64,000 bases of DNA. Origin: Bradyrhizobium centrolobii. Lineage in GTDB: Bacteria > Pseudomonadota > Alphaproteobacteria > Rhizobiales > Xanthobacteraceae. The notes beneath the pieces were generated by a model, which saw only the letters and a program-made list of their open reading frames with translations, searched no databases and was not told the DNA's origin. The stretch covers positions 1-64,000 of the forward strand of contig NZ_LUUB01000061.1 of the NCBI RefSeq assembly GCF_001641635.1, written 5' to 3'. Of the stretch, positions 1 through 8,386 are shown one piece after another (positions within the stretch are counted from its first letter, which is position 1; each line of letters begins with the position of its first letter). The translations under genes and the position numbers were made by a program.

Positions 1-410
1 GCGATCGGCGGAGCCGACGCTGACATCGCCGCCATGCCCTGCTCGACCATCGCTTCCAGCTTGTCGATCAGGTCGCGGTCATTGCCCTCGGGCTCGGCTT
101 CGGTCGCCTCCAGCCCGGCCAGGATCTCCTTGATGCGGTCGATCGAGGACAGGATCACCGTCACCGCCTGTCCCGTCACCGGCATGCCGTCGCGGAACTT
201 GCCCATCAAGGTCTCGCCGGCATGCGCCAGCGCTTCCAGCCGCGGCAATCCCAGAAAACCGCACGTACCCTTGATGGTGTGGACCAGGCGGAAGATGTTA
301 TCCAGGATCTTGGCGTTGTTCGGCTCCTGCTCGAACTTCACCAACTGATTGTCGACGGTGTCCAGGCTCTCGCTGGTCTCCGTCAAAAACTCCCGCAACA
401 GATCATCCAT
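1..410 (-). CDS. cheA: Chemotaxis histidine kinase CheA, N-terminal part
   Basis: This is the start of CheA, the kinase that passes chemoreceptor signals to CheY and CheB; the rest lies beyond the left edge. The visible 136 residues are an Hpt domain. The motif LVHTIKGTCGFLGLPRLEAL places the phosphorylated histidine at residue 44, followed by an acidic linker rich in Glu and Asp. The start at 410 (MDDLLREF) is the usual CheA opening. It is transcribed in the same direction as chpT, about 200 bases downstream of it. A chemoreceptor at 36878-38971 could be one of its inputs, but that link is only inferred. Identification is strong because the Hpt motif is nearly canonical. Confidence 0.9.
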   Translation of the reverse strand, partial: MDDLLREFLTETSESLDTVDNQLVKFEQEPNNAKILDNIFRLVHTIKGTCGFLGLPRLEALAHAGETLMGKFRDGMPVTGQAVTVILSSIDRIKEILAGLEATEAEPEGNDRDLIDKLEAMVEQGMAAMSASAPPI

Positions 411-541
411 GAAAAACAGGCCTTCATACAGTGAGGGCACGCACGCCGCGTGATGCGCCATTCAGAATGGGGCCAGCTTCACCGCAAAGCGTTTAATAAT
501 GGTTGAGTATTTGCAAAAGAACGGAACCAACAAAGAGATAA

Positions 542-566
542 GGCGCTCCGGACAAGCCGAAGCGCC
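542..566 (-). terminator. Hairpin between chpT and cheA
   Basis: GGCGCT (542-547) pairs with AGCGCC (561-566), and CGG/CCG extend the stem inside. Read on the minus strand it is followed by TTATCTCTTTG, a weak T-rich tail. It could end chpT transcription or attenuate read-through into cheA. The tail is too poor for certainty. Confidence 0.3.
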
Positions 567-606
567 CCGTAAAGCTTTGATTAACTGTCCGAGAACGACG
601 CCGCGC

Positions 607-1260
607 TTACGAAGCGGTAACGATGATGGCTTCGCCTTCCGGCGCGAGCGTCACGGTGAGACCGCAGGCCTGCGCCAGCAGCCGCGTATAATAAGGCTGG
701 ATCGCGTGCGCATCCGCGGCGGGGCCACGCTCGCCGCTCAGCAGCTCGGCGATGTTCTGCGGCAGGCGCGCATTGTGCCCGGTGGACGTGACACGAAAGC
801 TCATCGTCTCGCCCTCGCCGATCGGATCAACCGTCAGCGTGCCGCCGCGCGGGATCGTGTGCTGCGCGATCACGAGCATGTTGAGCAGCAGCTTGACGCG
901 ATTCTTCGGCAGAAGCAGCCGCGGCAGATTCCAAGTGATCGTGCACTTGCCGTCCTCGATGTGGCCGCGCGCCATGGTCTGCGCGTCGCCGAGATCGATC
1001 TGCGCGCCCGAGGATCCGGCCGCGCCGAAGGCGAGGCGGCAGAACTGCAACCGGGCAGACGCCGTCTTCGCGCTCTTGCGAATCAGCTCGAGCGCGAAGT
1101 CGCGGTCCTCCGGCTTCGGATCGTCGTCGAGCACCTCGAGCCCGTTGACGATGGCGCCGACAGGGCTGATGAGATCATGGCAGACGCGCGAACACAGCAG
1201 TGCCGCGAGTTCGAGCATATCGGGAGCAGTAGCGGTACCGGGTGACGAGGTGCCAGACAT
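607..1260 (-). CDS. chpT: Histidine phosphotransferase ChpT
   Basis: This 217-residue protein matches the ChpT/DUF2328 family, homodimeric phosphotransfer proteins that in Caulobacter relay phosphate from CckA to CtrA and CpdR. The motif CSRVCHDLISPVGAIVNGLE carries the phospho-accepting histidine at residue 28, and a degenerate ATPase-like fold follows. The start at 1260 (MSGTSSPG) was preferred over longer frames because the family begins close to the helix that carries the histidine. It lies just upstream of cheA in the same orientation. Whether it serves the cell-cycle relay or chemotaxis cannot be decided from sequence. Confidence 0.85.
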   Translation of the reverse strand: MSGTSSPGTATAPDMLELAALLCSRVCHDLISPVGAIVNGLEVLDDDPKPEDRDFALELIRKSAKTASARLQFCRLAFGAAGSSGAQIDLGDAQTMARGHIEDGKCTITWNLPRLLLPKNRVKLLLNMLVIAQHTIPRGGTLTVDPIGEGETMSFRVTSTGHNARLPQNIAELLSGERGPAADAHAIQPYYTRLLAQACGLTVTLAPEGEAIIVTAS

Positions 1261-1452
1261 TAAAGGGGTCCTGGAGGGTTCCTGGAGTTGCACGGCGCGG
1301 ACGCGGCGAATCACGCATGCTTGACGGATCGCGCGGGTTCTAACATTCGCAAGCCCGTTGCAGCTAGCTTGCGATAGGTTCGAAGCGGCCATAATGCCGC
1401 GGGCGAATCAACCGACGAGAGGGTGAAACTTGCCGATGAATGAGGCACTTAG

Positions 1453-2277
1453 GTGAAGCGGATCATCGACGCCGAGGCCGCGACCGGCCTGATGGAGCCG
1501 CTCACGGCGCTGGTGGTGCAGGCGGGCGTAGCCATCCTCGCGGTCAACCGCGCGGCGATGCGGGTCGACGGCAAGCAGGACGGCTCGCCGGTCACCGAAG
1601 CGGATCTCGCCGCCGACCGAATCATCGCGGACGGCCTGGCCCAACTCGCAGGCGACGTGCCGACGCTCTCTGAAGAGCGGACCCAGCTCGCCTCTCCGCC
1701 GTTTCGCGACAGCTTCTTCCTGATCGATCCGCTCGACGGGACCAAGGAGTTCGTCGCCGGCCGTGACGAGTTCACCGTCAATCTGGCGCTCGTCACTCAC
1801 GGCGTGCCGCTGCTCGGCATCGTCAGCGCGCCAGCGCTCGGATTGCTCTGGCGCGGCATCGTCGGACGTGGCGCCGAGCGTGTGACGTTTGACGGCGCTG
1901 TCATCGGTGCTGCCGAGCCGATTCATACCCGCAAGCTGCCGGATCAGGGCGAGCCCTGGGTCGCGGCGGTGAGCCGCTCGCATGGAGATAAGAAGAGCGA
2001 GGCGTTCATTGATGCTCGGCCCAATGCCGTGAGAAGGACGGTCGGCTCGGCGGTGAAGTTCGGCCGGATCGCGGAGGGCACCGCCGATATCTACCCGCGC
2101 TTCGGGCCCACCTCGGAATGGGACGTTGGCGCCGGCTGCGCGGTCGTGACCGCGGCCGGTGGCAAGGTGACCGACGGCAAGGGCGGCGAGCTCCGATTCG
2201 GCGAGCGCAGCGATACCGGCTTCATCATCCCGGAGTTCATCGCCTGGGGTGACGCGGAGGCTGTACGGCTCTACTGA
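1453..2277 (+). CDS. cysQ: 3'(2'),5'-bisphosphate nucleotidase CysQ
   Basis: A 274-residue member of the inositol-monophosphatase superfamily. CysQ removes the 3'-phosphate of PAP (adenosine 3',5'-bisphosphate), a by-product of sulfate assimilation, using Mg2+. The metal-binding signature IDPLDGTKEF is at residues 91-100, a Glu-Glu pair is at 74-75, and EWDVGAGCAVVTAAGG lies near the C-terminus. The extra Lys-Glu after DGT is typical of CysQ rather than SuhB. The start is GTG at 1453, with TGAGG seven bases upstream. Its 3' end overlaps the convergent YHS gene by 7 bases. An inositol-phosphatase activity cannot be excluded. Confidence 0.88.
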   Translation: MKRIIDAEAATGLMEPLTALVVQAGVAILAVNRAAMRVDGKQDGSPVTEADLAADRIIADGLAQLAGDVPTLSEERTQLASPPFRDSFFLIDPLDGTKEFVAGRDEFTVNLALVTHGVPLLGIVSAPALGLLWRGIVGRGAERVTFDGAVIGAAEPIHTRKLPDQGEPWVAAVSRSHGDKKSEAFIDARPNAVRRTVGSAVKFGRIAEGTADIYPRFGPTSEWDVGAGCAVVTAAGGKVTDGKGGELRFGERSDTGFIIPEFIAWGDAEAVRLY

Positions 2278-2804
2278 CTGAGCTGTTCCTGGAGCGCCGG
2301 CCAGCGCTTGCCCACTTCATACAGGAAGCGTTCCGGATCGGCGGCGAAGGCATCGCGGTTGTCTTCCCGGCTGAACAGATAAAGTCGCTGCGCCGCGATC
2401 ACGAAGAAGCGCGGATTGCTGGCGACGGTCACGCCCCGGGCGATATCGGCCGGATCATAACCGCCGAACTGCGGCCCGTAGATTTCGGGATGGGCCAGGA
2501 AGGAGGCCCGGTTGCCCTCGTTGCGGAAGCGCCAGACCGCCCCCCAAAGGTTCGCCTCGAACTCCGCCGTCCCCTGGACCGGCTGGCCCTCGACGAAATA
2601 GGCTACGGGGTCGAAGCCTTCGATTGCCACCCCACTGAAGCGGTTGACGACGATCCGTTCGGTGGTGGCGGCTTCCGCCGGCAACCCGGAGCAGACGATC
2701 CATGTGCTTGCCAGGAGGCCGACCAGAAGGCCGATCAAGGCAATTCCGGGGCGCAAAGGGCTAGCTTCCTGCCGTTGTGCCGTCATAGTTGCTGCGGATA
2801 ACAT
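2271..2804 (-). CDS. YHS domain-containing exported protein
   Basis: A 177-residue protein with one N-terminal hydrophobic segment (about residues 20-40), then a YHS-like domain with the motif GFDPVAYFVEGQP near residue 65. Such proteins occur in many Proteobacteria as small periplasmic or membrane-anchored proteins; metal binding has been proposed for YHS domains, but the role of this group is not established. ATG codons at 2804 and 2786 are both possible starts; the second gives a tighter signal peptide. The C-terminus overlaps the 3' end of cysQ on the other strand. Confidence 0.75.
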   Translation of the reverse strand: MLSAATMTAQRQEASPLRPGIALIGLLVGLLASTWIVCSGLPAEAATTERIVVNRFSGVAIEGFDPVAYFVEGQPVQGTAEFEANLWGAVWRFRNEGNRASFLAHPEIYGPQFGGYDPADIARGVTVASNPRFFVIAAQRLYLFSREDNRDAFAADPERFLYEVGKRWPALQEQLSQ

Positions 2805-2895
2805 CCGAGTCGAGGGGACATTCGGCGCAACCTAGAGCCGTGCCTGTTGGCGTTAGGTTAAGGGAAGCGATCGGATTCGGTACCAGGGGTTTTTT

Positions 2896-3501
2896 ATGAC
2901 TTTCGCATCACGTCTCGCTGCGGTCGCGCTTGCCGCGCTGGTCGGCTGGATCGTGCCGGCCTCCGCCCAGCAGCCGCCGCCGCCCAACCTGCCACCGCCG
3001 CAGCGGACCCCGTCGCCCAATACCTATGGGCCCGACGAGCTGGTGACTGCCGGCCATCGCTTCTTCGGCAACGTCTCGCGCGGGCTTGCCTCGATCATCG
3101 AGAAGGCGGTCAGCCAGTGGGGCCTGCCGAACGGCTATATCCTGGGCGAGGAAGGTTCCGGCGCCTTCGTCGCCGGCCTGCGCTACGGCGAAGGCACGCT
3201 CTACACCAAGAACGCCGGCGACCTGCGCGTCTACTGGCAGGGTCCCTCGCTCGGCTTCGACTGGGGCGGTGACGGCGCCCGCACCATGACGCTGGTCTAT
3301 AACCTGCCCGCCACCAACGCGATCTACCAGCGCTTCGCCGGCATCGACGGTTCGGCCTACATCATCGGCGGCTTCGGCATGACGGCGCTCACCTCCAACA
3401 ATATCGTGCTGGTGCCGATCCGCTCCGGCCTCGGCCTGCGGCTGGGAGCCAATATCGGCTACCTCAAATACACCCCGCGCGCGACCTGGAACCCGTTCTA
3501 G
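2896..3501 (+). CDS. eipA: Envelope integrity protein EipA (DUF1134)
   Basis: A 201-residue periplasmic protein. A signal peptide (residues 1-24, ending VPASAQ) precedes a proline-rich stretch, then the DUF1134 domain with LGEEGSGAFVAGLRYGEG, TLYTKNAGD and a C-terminus ending TPRATWNPF, as in Brucella EipA. EipA is a small beta-barrel linked to cell-envelope integrity in Brucella; the exact molecular role is unknown. ATG at 2896 directly precedes the signal peptide. It is monocistronic, followed by a GC-rich hairpin at 3547-3569. Such genes are conserved in Rhizobiales, so it belongs to the core segment of the window. Confidence 0.88.
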   Translation: MTFASRLAAVALAALVGWIVPASAQQPPPPNLPPPQRTPSPNTYGPDELVTAGHRFFGNVSRGLASIIEKAVSQWGLPNGYILGEEGSGAFVAGLRYGEGTLYTKNAGDLRVYWQGPSLGFDWGGDGARTMTLVYNLPATNAIYQRFAGIDGSAYIIGGFGMTALTSNNIVLVPIRSGLGLRLGANIGYLKYTPRATWNPF

Positions 3502-3546
3502 GGCCCGTTCTCCCGTCCCCATACGGATCAACGTTAACGACAGGCC

Positions 3547-3569
3547 GGGGCTGGCTTTTTGCCGGCCCC
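3547..3569 (+). terminator. GC-rich hairpin after eipA
   Basis: GGGGCTGGC (3547-3555), a TTTTT loop and GCCGGCCCC (3561-3569) form a 9-bp stem with one G-T pair. The T-rich run comes only after some 20 bases, so this is a weak intrinsic terminator at best. Confidence 0.35.
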
Positions 3570-3620
3570 CCATGGCATTGTTGTTGGTAAATTTTTCCTT
3601 GATTTGCGGAGTCCTGCCCC

Positions 3621-4919
3621 ATGGTCGAACCGATCATGTATCTGGCGATCGGTTTCCTGCTCTCGATGCTGTGCGGGCTCGCGGTCGTGCCGCTGGTGCA
3701 CAACCGGGCGGTTCGCCTGACCACGCGCCGGCTCGAGGCCGCAACGCCCCTGTCGATGGCGGAGATCCAGGCCGACAAGGACCAGCTTCGCGCCGAATTC
3801 GCCATGTCGGCGCGGCGGCTCGAGATGAGCGTCGAGCAGCTCAAGAACAAGACCACGAGCCAGCTCGCCGAGCTCGGCAAGAAGAGCGACGCCATCAACC
3901 GCATGAAGATCGAGCTCGGCGAGAAGAACGCCACGATCTTCGCGCTGGAGGCACGCGAGAAGGCGATGAAGGAGCAGCTCCGCGCCACCGAAGAAGAATT
4001 CAACGCCAAGACCGAGGCGCTGCGCGGGGCCGAGCAGGCGCTCACCGACAAGCAGGGCGAGCTCGCAAAGATCAACTCGGAGCTTTCCGACCGCTCGATG
4101 ATGGCGGAGAGCCGCCAGGTCGAGCTCGTCACGGTGCGTACGCAGATCGAGGAATTGAAGAACCGCGTCGGCGACGCGGAGAAGGAGTTCGCGGCGACCC
4201 AGCAGCGATTGACGCACGAGCGCTCGGAATCGGAGACCGCCTCGCGCGAGCTCGCGGATGCGCGCGGTCGCGTCGAGAATCTGAGCCAGCGCGTCACCGA
4301 TCTAGATCGCCAGCTCATCGTGCAGGTCAAGGAGGCCGAGATGCTCTCGGGCCGCGTCGCCGACCTCGAGGGGCGGCTCGCGACCCAGGGCAAGCTGCTC
4401 GCCGAGCGCGACTACGAGAACAATCAGCTCCGTCAGGCCAATGAGGGCGCCGAGCGCACCGTCAAGGAGCTGCGCGTCGAGATCGCCGCGCTCAGCGGCG
4501 GCAAATCGTCGGCCGCGTTCGAGGCGCTGCGCGCGGAAAAGACCGCGCTGGAAGAGCAGCTGAGGACCGCGCGCGACGAGCGCGCAAAACTCCAGCGTGA
4601 CATCAACGCGATCCAGCAGCAGGCCGAGAGCTCCTGGGCCACCGAGCGCATGGAGAATGCGCTGCTGCGCGAGCGCATCAACGACATCGCGGCCGAAGTC
4701 GCCAAGCTCGCGATGCAGCTCGAAGGCCCGAACTCGCCGATCGAGGCGCTGCTTGCGGCCGAAGCGGGCCAGCCGGCGAAGCCTGCTCCGCGCCCGGCCA
4801 ATGGCGCTGCGGCGAACGGCGCGGCGGCGGCAGGCCTGCCCGAGGGCGGCGGAACACTCGCCGAGCGCATCCGCGCGCTCCAGGCCCACGCCTCCCGCGC
4901 CCGCCAGCAGGGGGCGTAA
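3621..4919 (+). CDS. Membrane-anchored coiled-coil protein
   Basis: A 432-residue protein of unknown function. One transmembrane helix (about residues 5-26) is followed by a nearly unbroken coiled coil (about 45-370) rich in Glu, Lys, Arg, Gln and Ala with heptad spacing, and then an Ala/Pro-rich, probably disordered tail. The layout suggests an inner-membrane anchor with a long cytoplasmic rod, as in scaffold or cell-shape proteins. I recognise similar hypothetical proteins in Bradyrhizobium-like genomes but no assigned role. The start at 3621 (MVEPIMYLAIGF) puts the helix at the N-terminus. The next gene on this strand is tRNA-Val. Confidence 0.8.
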   Translation: MVEPIMYLAIGFLLSMLCGLAVVPLVHNRAVRLTTRRLEAATPLSMAEIQADKDQLRAEFAMSARRLEMSVEQLKNKTTSQLAELGKKSDAINRMKIELGEKNATIFALEAREKAMKEQLRATEEEFNAKTEALRGAEQALTDKQGELAKINSELSDRSMMAESRQVELVTVRTQIEELKNRVGDAEKEFAATQQRLTHERSESETASRELADARGRVENLSQRVTDLDRQLIVQVKEAEMLSGRVADLEGRLATQGKLLAERDYENNQLRQANEGAERTVKELRVEIAALSGGKSSAAFEALRAEKTALEEQLRTARDERAKLQRDINAIQQQAESSWATERMENALLRERINDIAAEVAKLAMQLEGPNSPIEALLAAEAGQPAKPAPRPANGAAANGAAAAGLPEGGGTLAERIRALQAHASRARQQGA

Positions 4920-5084
4920 GGCGGCGCAGAATCTGCACTGTTTACGGGGATTGCGGGCCGGCGCGCCGACTTTTCTGCGCCACCCGCGCCTGAAAACTTG
5001 ACACCTTCGGCCCGCACTTCTAAATCGCGGGCTCCACAGGATTGTCGGCCGGCCGAAAGGTCCGGCCGCCTGCATGATGGTCCC

Positions 5085-5159
5085 GGGCGCATAGCTCAGC
5101 GGGAGAGCGTTCCCTTCACACGGGAGAGGTCCAAGGTTCGATCCCTTGTGCGCCCACCA
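5085..5159 (+). tRNA. tRNA-Val(CAC)
   Basis: The 75-base sequence folds as a cloverleaf. The acceptor arm GGGCGCA (5085-5091) pairs with TGCGCCC (5149-5155), the D-arm contains AGCTCAGCGGGAGAGC, the anticodon loop is TTCACAC with anticodon CAC, and the T-arm is AGGTTCGATCCCT. The 3' CCA is encoded. It reads the valine codon GUG. The gene order changes from core-like to accessory immediately 3' of it, which makes it a candidate island attachment site. Confidence 0.95.
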
Positions 5160-5204
5160 TTCGCCCTTTATTTTCAACGACTTACTGAATTGATTCCCTA
5201 GAGG

Positions 5205-5229
5205 TGTGCCCCAGAAAAGCTGGGGCACA
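5205..5229. repeat. 10-bp inverted repeat beside tRNA-Val
   Basis: TGTGCCCCAG (5205-5214) and CTGGGGCACA (5220-5229) are perfect inverted repeats around a 5-base spacer, 46 bases after the tRNA. GGGGCAC occurs again at 5233-5239. The position would suit an integrase arm site or a terminator of the tRNA transcript, though no T-run follows. The rest of 5160-5490 holds no gene I can support. Confidence 0.5.
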
Positions 5230-5490
5230 ATAGGGGCACTTCGCGGCAAGAGAAAATCGCTCCGCGCCCGCCGAGACCTCAACGCCGCTTATCCGTTACG
5301 ACGACATCGACCAGGACGAATGGAGTCGGAGAGTTCGCTTCTTTTTCGGCGCGCATAGCGGTTGCCTGGCAGGATCGCCACTTCATTCAATGCCGGCTGC
5401 GCTGTGTTCGAAACGCTCGGCCACTACAGCGAGACCCAAAGGTGATCCAGCAGTTGGTGAAGTTACAGGCCTGAAAAGAAACCCAGTTCG

Positions 5491-5898
5491 CTATGAGGCA
5501 TTTGCTCGTGCTCGTTGCCGGGCGGCGCGCCGTCGCTCACGGCGTTCGCGACCGTGCCGGCGCTTCTCGACCCGAAATTGCAAGGGCGCCGTTGACGAAT
5601 GGGACTGGCTGAGCTTGATCTTTGCGCTTGCCTCGTCTGCAGCGGCAGGGCGTGCTTCCATGAGTGCCAATACAGCGCGCCCTTTATCGGTGATCCGCCA
5701 TCCACCGTTTAGGCGCTCAACTAGACCCTGAGAAAAGATATCTAGATCCGGCACTCGCGAACCTAGGCGTTTGGTACGCTTGGCCCAGTCGCTGCCGCTG
5801 GTAGCTAGAATCGCCATGTCGCGCTTGAGATCGGCCATCGCAGCGAAGCCGCCGGGATAGCTCTCCAAAATCTTCAGGACCGTGACCTGAAAATTCAC
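5491..5898 (-). CDS. Small winged-helix-like hypothetical protein
   Basis: A 135-residue protein I recognise only as a recurring Bradyrhizobium hypothetical. The first 85 residues look like a winged-helix domain: a helix with VLKILESYPGGFAAMADL, then a C-terminal strand pair around GGWRITDKGRAVLALMEARP, which resembles the N-terminal wing of Mrr-type proteins. A very basic Arg-rich tail (residues 105-135) may bind nucleic acid. It follows the 67-residue gene at 5914-6114 by 15 bases and is probably co-transcribed. DNA binding is an inference from shape and charge only. Confidence 0.6.
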   Translation of the reverse strand: MNFQVTVLKILESYPGGFAAMADLKRDMAILATSGSDWAKRTKRLGSRVPDLDIFSQGLVERLNGGWRITDKGRAVLALMEARPAAADEASAKIKLSQSHSSTAPLQFRVEKRRHGRERRERRRAARQRARANAS

Positions 5899-5913
5899 CT
5901 CGGCCTCGCGCGA

Positions 5914-6114
5914 CTACCGCCACATGGTCGGAGCGTCGGACAAAGCTGCTCGGCCAGCCCGCTTGAGACCGTCTGGCGACGTCTCGCCTCTGGTGGCGGC
6001 TTCCAGAATTTTGGAGGCGACATGGGTCCGGGCGCCGGTCTCATGACGGGCGACGTTCTCACAGACCTCGTCGAGGACCGCGCGCAATAGCGCGGTGGTA
6101 GCGGCATCGAACAT
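5914..6114 (-). CDS. Small hypothetical protein (67 aa)
   Basis: A 66-residue protein starting MFDAATTALLRAVLDEVC. The ATG at 6114 has GGAG six bases upstream; a longer frame would need a TTG. The sequence is helical with no membrane segment or known motif. Proteins of this type occur in many copies in Bradyrhizobium genomes, and I know of no assigned function. It precedes the winged-helix-like gene at 5491-5898 with a short gap. Confidence 0.65.
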   Translation of the reverse strand: MFDAATTALLRAVLDEVCENVARHETGARTHVASKILEAATRGETSPDGLKRAGRAALSDAPTMWR

Positions 6115-6822
6115 GGTACACTCCAAAAGGAAAAGCTTATCTTAGGACAATCAGTTCGAAGTCGGATTCAAGAGTGTTAAAGGTCGTCGGAAAATACTGA
6201 CAACTTTACATTCCAAGCGACGCTTTGCAACGGCTGGGCGCATGCGTGGCAGGAGACTATGTAGCTGCCATTGGGGCGACTAGGTGCGGACCCGCCGCTA
6301 GATGCATCCTCACGAACCGCTTCTGCGAGGGTGCTGAAGCCTTCCCAAAGTTATTTACCACTCATCGATAGGCTAATAGGTGTGATGATATCGTCCCAGT
6401 CGCGCTCTTCCGTAGCCAGCGCGCAGTGAAATCAATCCATTCGAAGCATACTATGCGCCCGCCAATACATGCCTGAAGATCGAGCTAACAAGATCGCGCT
6501 ATGCCTGGGCGTCGTTGCTCCTAGCCGTCAGGAGAGCCGCGACGAGCAAGCTGCAGGTCGATCTGTCAGTTGCTCGCGATGCGAGTGAATTGCTATTAGT
6601 CGTGCGACGATCCATTCCGTCGGCCCTCTCACCCGAGCGCGGCGCTCTGACAGATCCCGAGGCATAGCTTACTCGCATACTTGAACAGCCACCTGTGCCA
6701 AACCCATCCCATGCACCGGGGCTTCAGATTAGAGATCGAGGAATTTCCAGTCCCAAGCGGCGCAGCTCACTCAGACGGTGGTGGGACTGCACAGGGCAAT
6801 TGGCCTTCTACGTGAAGCGAAG
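6115..6822. other. Non-coding stretch, no gene seen
   Basis: About 700 bases without a convincing reading frame on either strand. Open frames here are short and lack ribosome-binding sites. By eye it is less GC-rich than its neighbours. I see no transposase, integrase or RNA gene in it. It is most simply read as decayed island DNA. Confidence 0.5.
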
Positions 6823-7153
6823 GCTTGGTCGGCATTGCCGTCGCGCTACCAGCGCGTATTCGAGGTGGCGGCCGCAGGGCCTCCTCGGACATGCTGTCGC
6901 ATTACGACGCCAGCAACATGGCTCCGCTGCGCCGGCTGATCGCAACGGCACCGAGCTCAAGCCATTCTCGCGCGAGATCATGGAGGGCGGTTACCGCGCG
7001 GCATTTTCGCTCTCCGCAGAAGACGCGGAAAAGAAGCTGGATTTCCGCAAGATTTACTGCAAATAGCTCAAGTTTCGCGAGGACATCGTGACCTGGTTCA
7101 GGGTCGCGGAGGCAAGCTTCGAGTCCAGCCTGTACAATCTCTACAAGACGTGA
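6823..7153 (+). pseudogene. TRAP transporter binding protein, decayed C-terminus
   Basis: Translating across frames gives a contiguous match to the C-terminal third of DctP-type TRAP substrate-binding proteins: AWSALPSRYQRVFEVAA, then DMLSHYDASNMAPLRRLIA, then NGTELKPFSREIMEGGYRAA and FRKIY, then FREDIVTWFRVAEASFE and a stop at 7151-7153. At least two frameshifts (near 6875 and 6945) and an in-frame TAG at 7064-7066 interrupt it. No N-terminal part and no DctQ/DctM genes are present, so it is a relic. Intact versions bind organic acids in the periplasm. Confidence 0.75.
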
Positions 7154-7188
7154 GCCGGACTGCCAGTCTCGATCGACCAGGTCATCAA

Positions 7189-7237
7189 TCTGGTTTCCAG
7201 ATAACCGCTATCGCTAAGTTCTACTGGTGCGGTCCGG
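7189..7237 (+). repeat. Imperfect 47-base repeat, copy A
   Basis: One of three related sequences in the same orientation (others at 18191-18236 and 41472-41519). Shared blocks are TCTGGTTT, TATCGC, AAGTTCTACTGGTGC and CCGG. This copy lies about 140 bases upstream of the ATG of the TTT binding protein, so a promoter or operator role is plausible. Confidence 0.5.
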
Positions 7238-7375
7238 CTGCCTCCGACAAAAATCTTGCAGGCTGGCACACGATCAGCCGGCCAAGACTCGTCTGCGATG
7301 ACGAGGGCGGACCAGCCCCGGAGGAACCATGGAGCGGCATTTCTCGGCGCGGATAGCACCCTGCGGGAGCGTGGC

Positions 7376-8362
7376 ATGATTACGCGACGCTCCTTCCTGG
7401 CCACTCAGGCCGGCATGCTGGCAACGACAGCGATCGCCACGCGAACGGCAGCAGCCCAGTCGCTTCCCCAAATCTCGCGAGTTGTGGTCGGCTTCCCGGC
7501 CGGCGGAGCCGCCGACACGATGGCACGCCTGTTGACCGACAGGATGAGAGAGCAGGCGCCAAAAGTCATCGTCGACAACAAACCTGGCGCCGGCGGTCGC
7601 ATCGCGCTCGATGCGATCAAGAGCAGCCCTGCCGACGGCTCGGTTGTCATCCTCACGCCGGCATCGATGATCGTGCTTTATCCGCACGTCTACAAGAAGC
7701 TCAGCTATGATCCGCTGCGGGACTTCACGCCGATCAGCACGGTGTGCACCGCACCCCTGGTGATCGTCGCCGGTCCGAAGGTCGGGCCGGACGTCAAGTC
7801 GATTTCCGATTTCGTCGCCTGGTGCAAAGCCAACCCAAATCAAGCCTCCTTCGGCACTCCCGGCGCAGGCTCGATGCTGCACTTCATCGGCGACATGCTC
7901 TGGCGCGCCGCCGGCGTCCAGCCGACTCACGTTCCCTACAGGGGCGGCTCTCCCATGATGCAGGACGTGATTGCCGGACAAATTCCGGCAGCGCTGACCG
8001 TCCTCTCCTCCGCATTGCCGCTGGTCGCATCCGGAACGCTGCGTGTGCTGGCCATCACGGGAGCCCAGCGCTCACGCTTCCTGCCCGACGTGCCAACTTT
8101 GCACGAACTCGGCTTCAAGGATGTGATCGCCGAGGAATGGTACGGCATTCTCGGTCCGGCCGGGCTGCCTTCGCCGATCGTCGCCAAGCTGAACGACGCC
8201 ATCCGTGGCGCATTGAAGAACGAGAAGGTGCTCGAAAGTTTCAACACGTTCGGATTCACCGCGACGGGCGAAAGCCCGGAGGAGTTTCTGGCGCTGATCA
8301 AGGCAGACACCGAACGGTGGGGCCAGATCGTCAAGGCGTCCAGCTACGTCCCCGAAGATTGA
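7376..8362 (+). CDS. TTT-family (TctC/Bug) substrate-binding protein
   Basis: A 328-residue periplasmic binding protein of the tripartite tricarboxylate transporter family. ATG at 7376 gives a twin-arginine-like signal, MITRRSFLATQ, cleaved near AAAQ; an upstream in-frame start would add 40 non-signal residues. Family features are VVGFPAGGAADTMARLL, the glycine-rich KPGAGGRIA segment and THVPYRGGSPMMQDVIAGQI. No membrane components (TctA/TctB) lie in the window, so it must use partners elsewhere or act as a sensor, as proposed for some Bug proteins. It is followed after 24 bases by leuC/leuD-type genes, suggesting an organic-acid ligand used by that hydro-lyase. Confidence 0.85.
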   Translation: MITRRSFLATQAGMLATTAIATRTAAAQSLPQISRVVVGFPAGGAADTMARLLTDRMREQAPKVIVDNKPGAGGRIALDAIKSSPADGSVVILTPASMIVLYPHVYKKLSYDPLRDFTPISTVCTAPLVIVAGPKVGPDVKSISDFVAWCKANPNQASFGTPGAGSMLHFIGDMLWRAAGVQPTHVPYRGGSPMMQDVIAGQIPAALTVLSSALPLVASGTLRVLAITGAQRSRFLPDVPTLHELGFKDVIAEEWYGILGPAGLPSPIVAKLNDAIRGALKNEKVLESFNTFGFTATGESPEEFLALIKADTERWGQIVKASSYVPED

Positions 8363-8386
8363 ACAAAGGAAATCAAGGGGAACTTT

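Noticed and set aside
5046..5069. CGGCCGGCC-GAAA-GGTCCGGCCG hairpin just upstream of tRNA-Val
   Set aside because: No T-run follows and one base bulges; it could equally be chance in a GC-rich leader.
4302..5282. 326-codon minus-strand frame across the coiled-coil gene and the tRNA
   Set aside because: It reads through a tRNA gene and is antisense to a repetitive coiled coil, which explains its openness.
7264..7279. GG-N10-GC sequence TGGCACACGATCAGCC resembling a sigma-54 promoter
   Set aside because: The -12 half reads CAGC where TTGC is expected, and no sigma-54 activator gene lies nearby; a single near-match is expected by chance.
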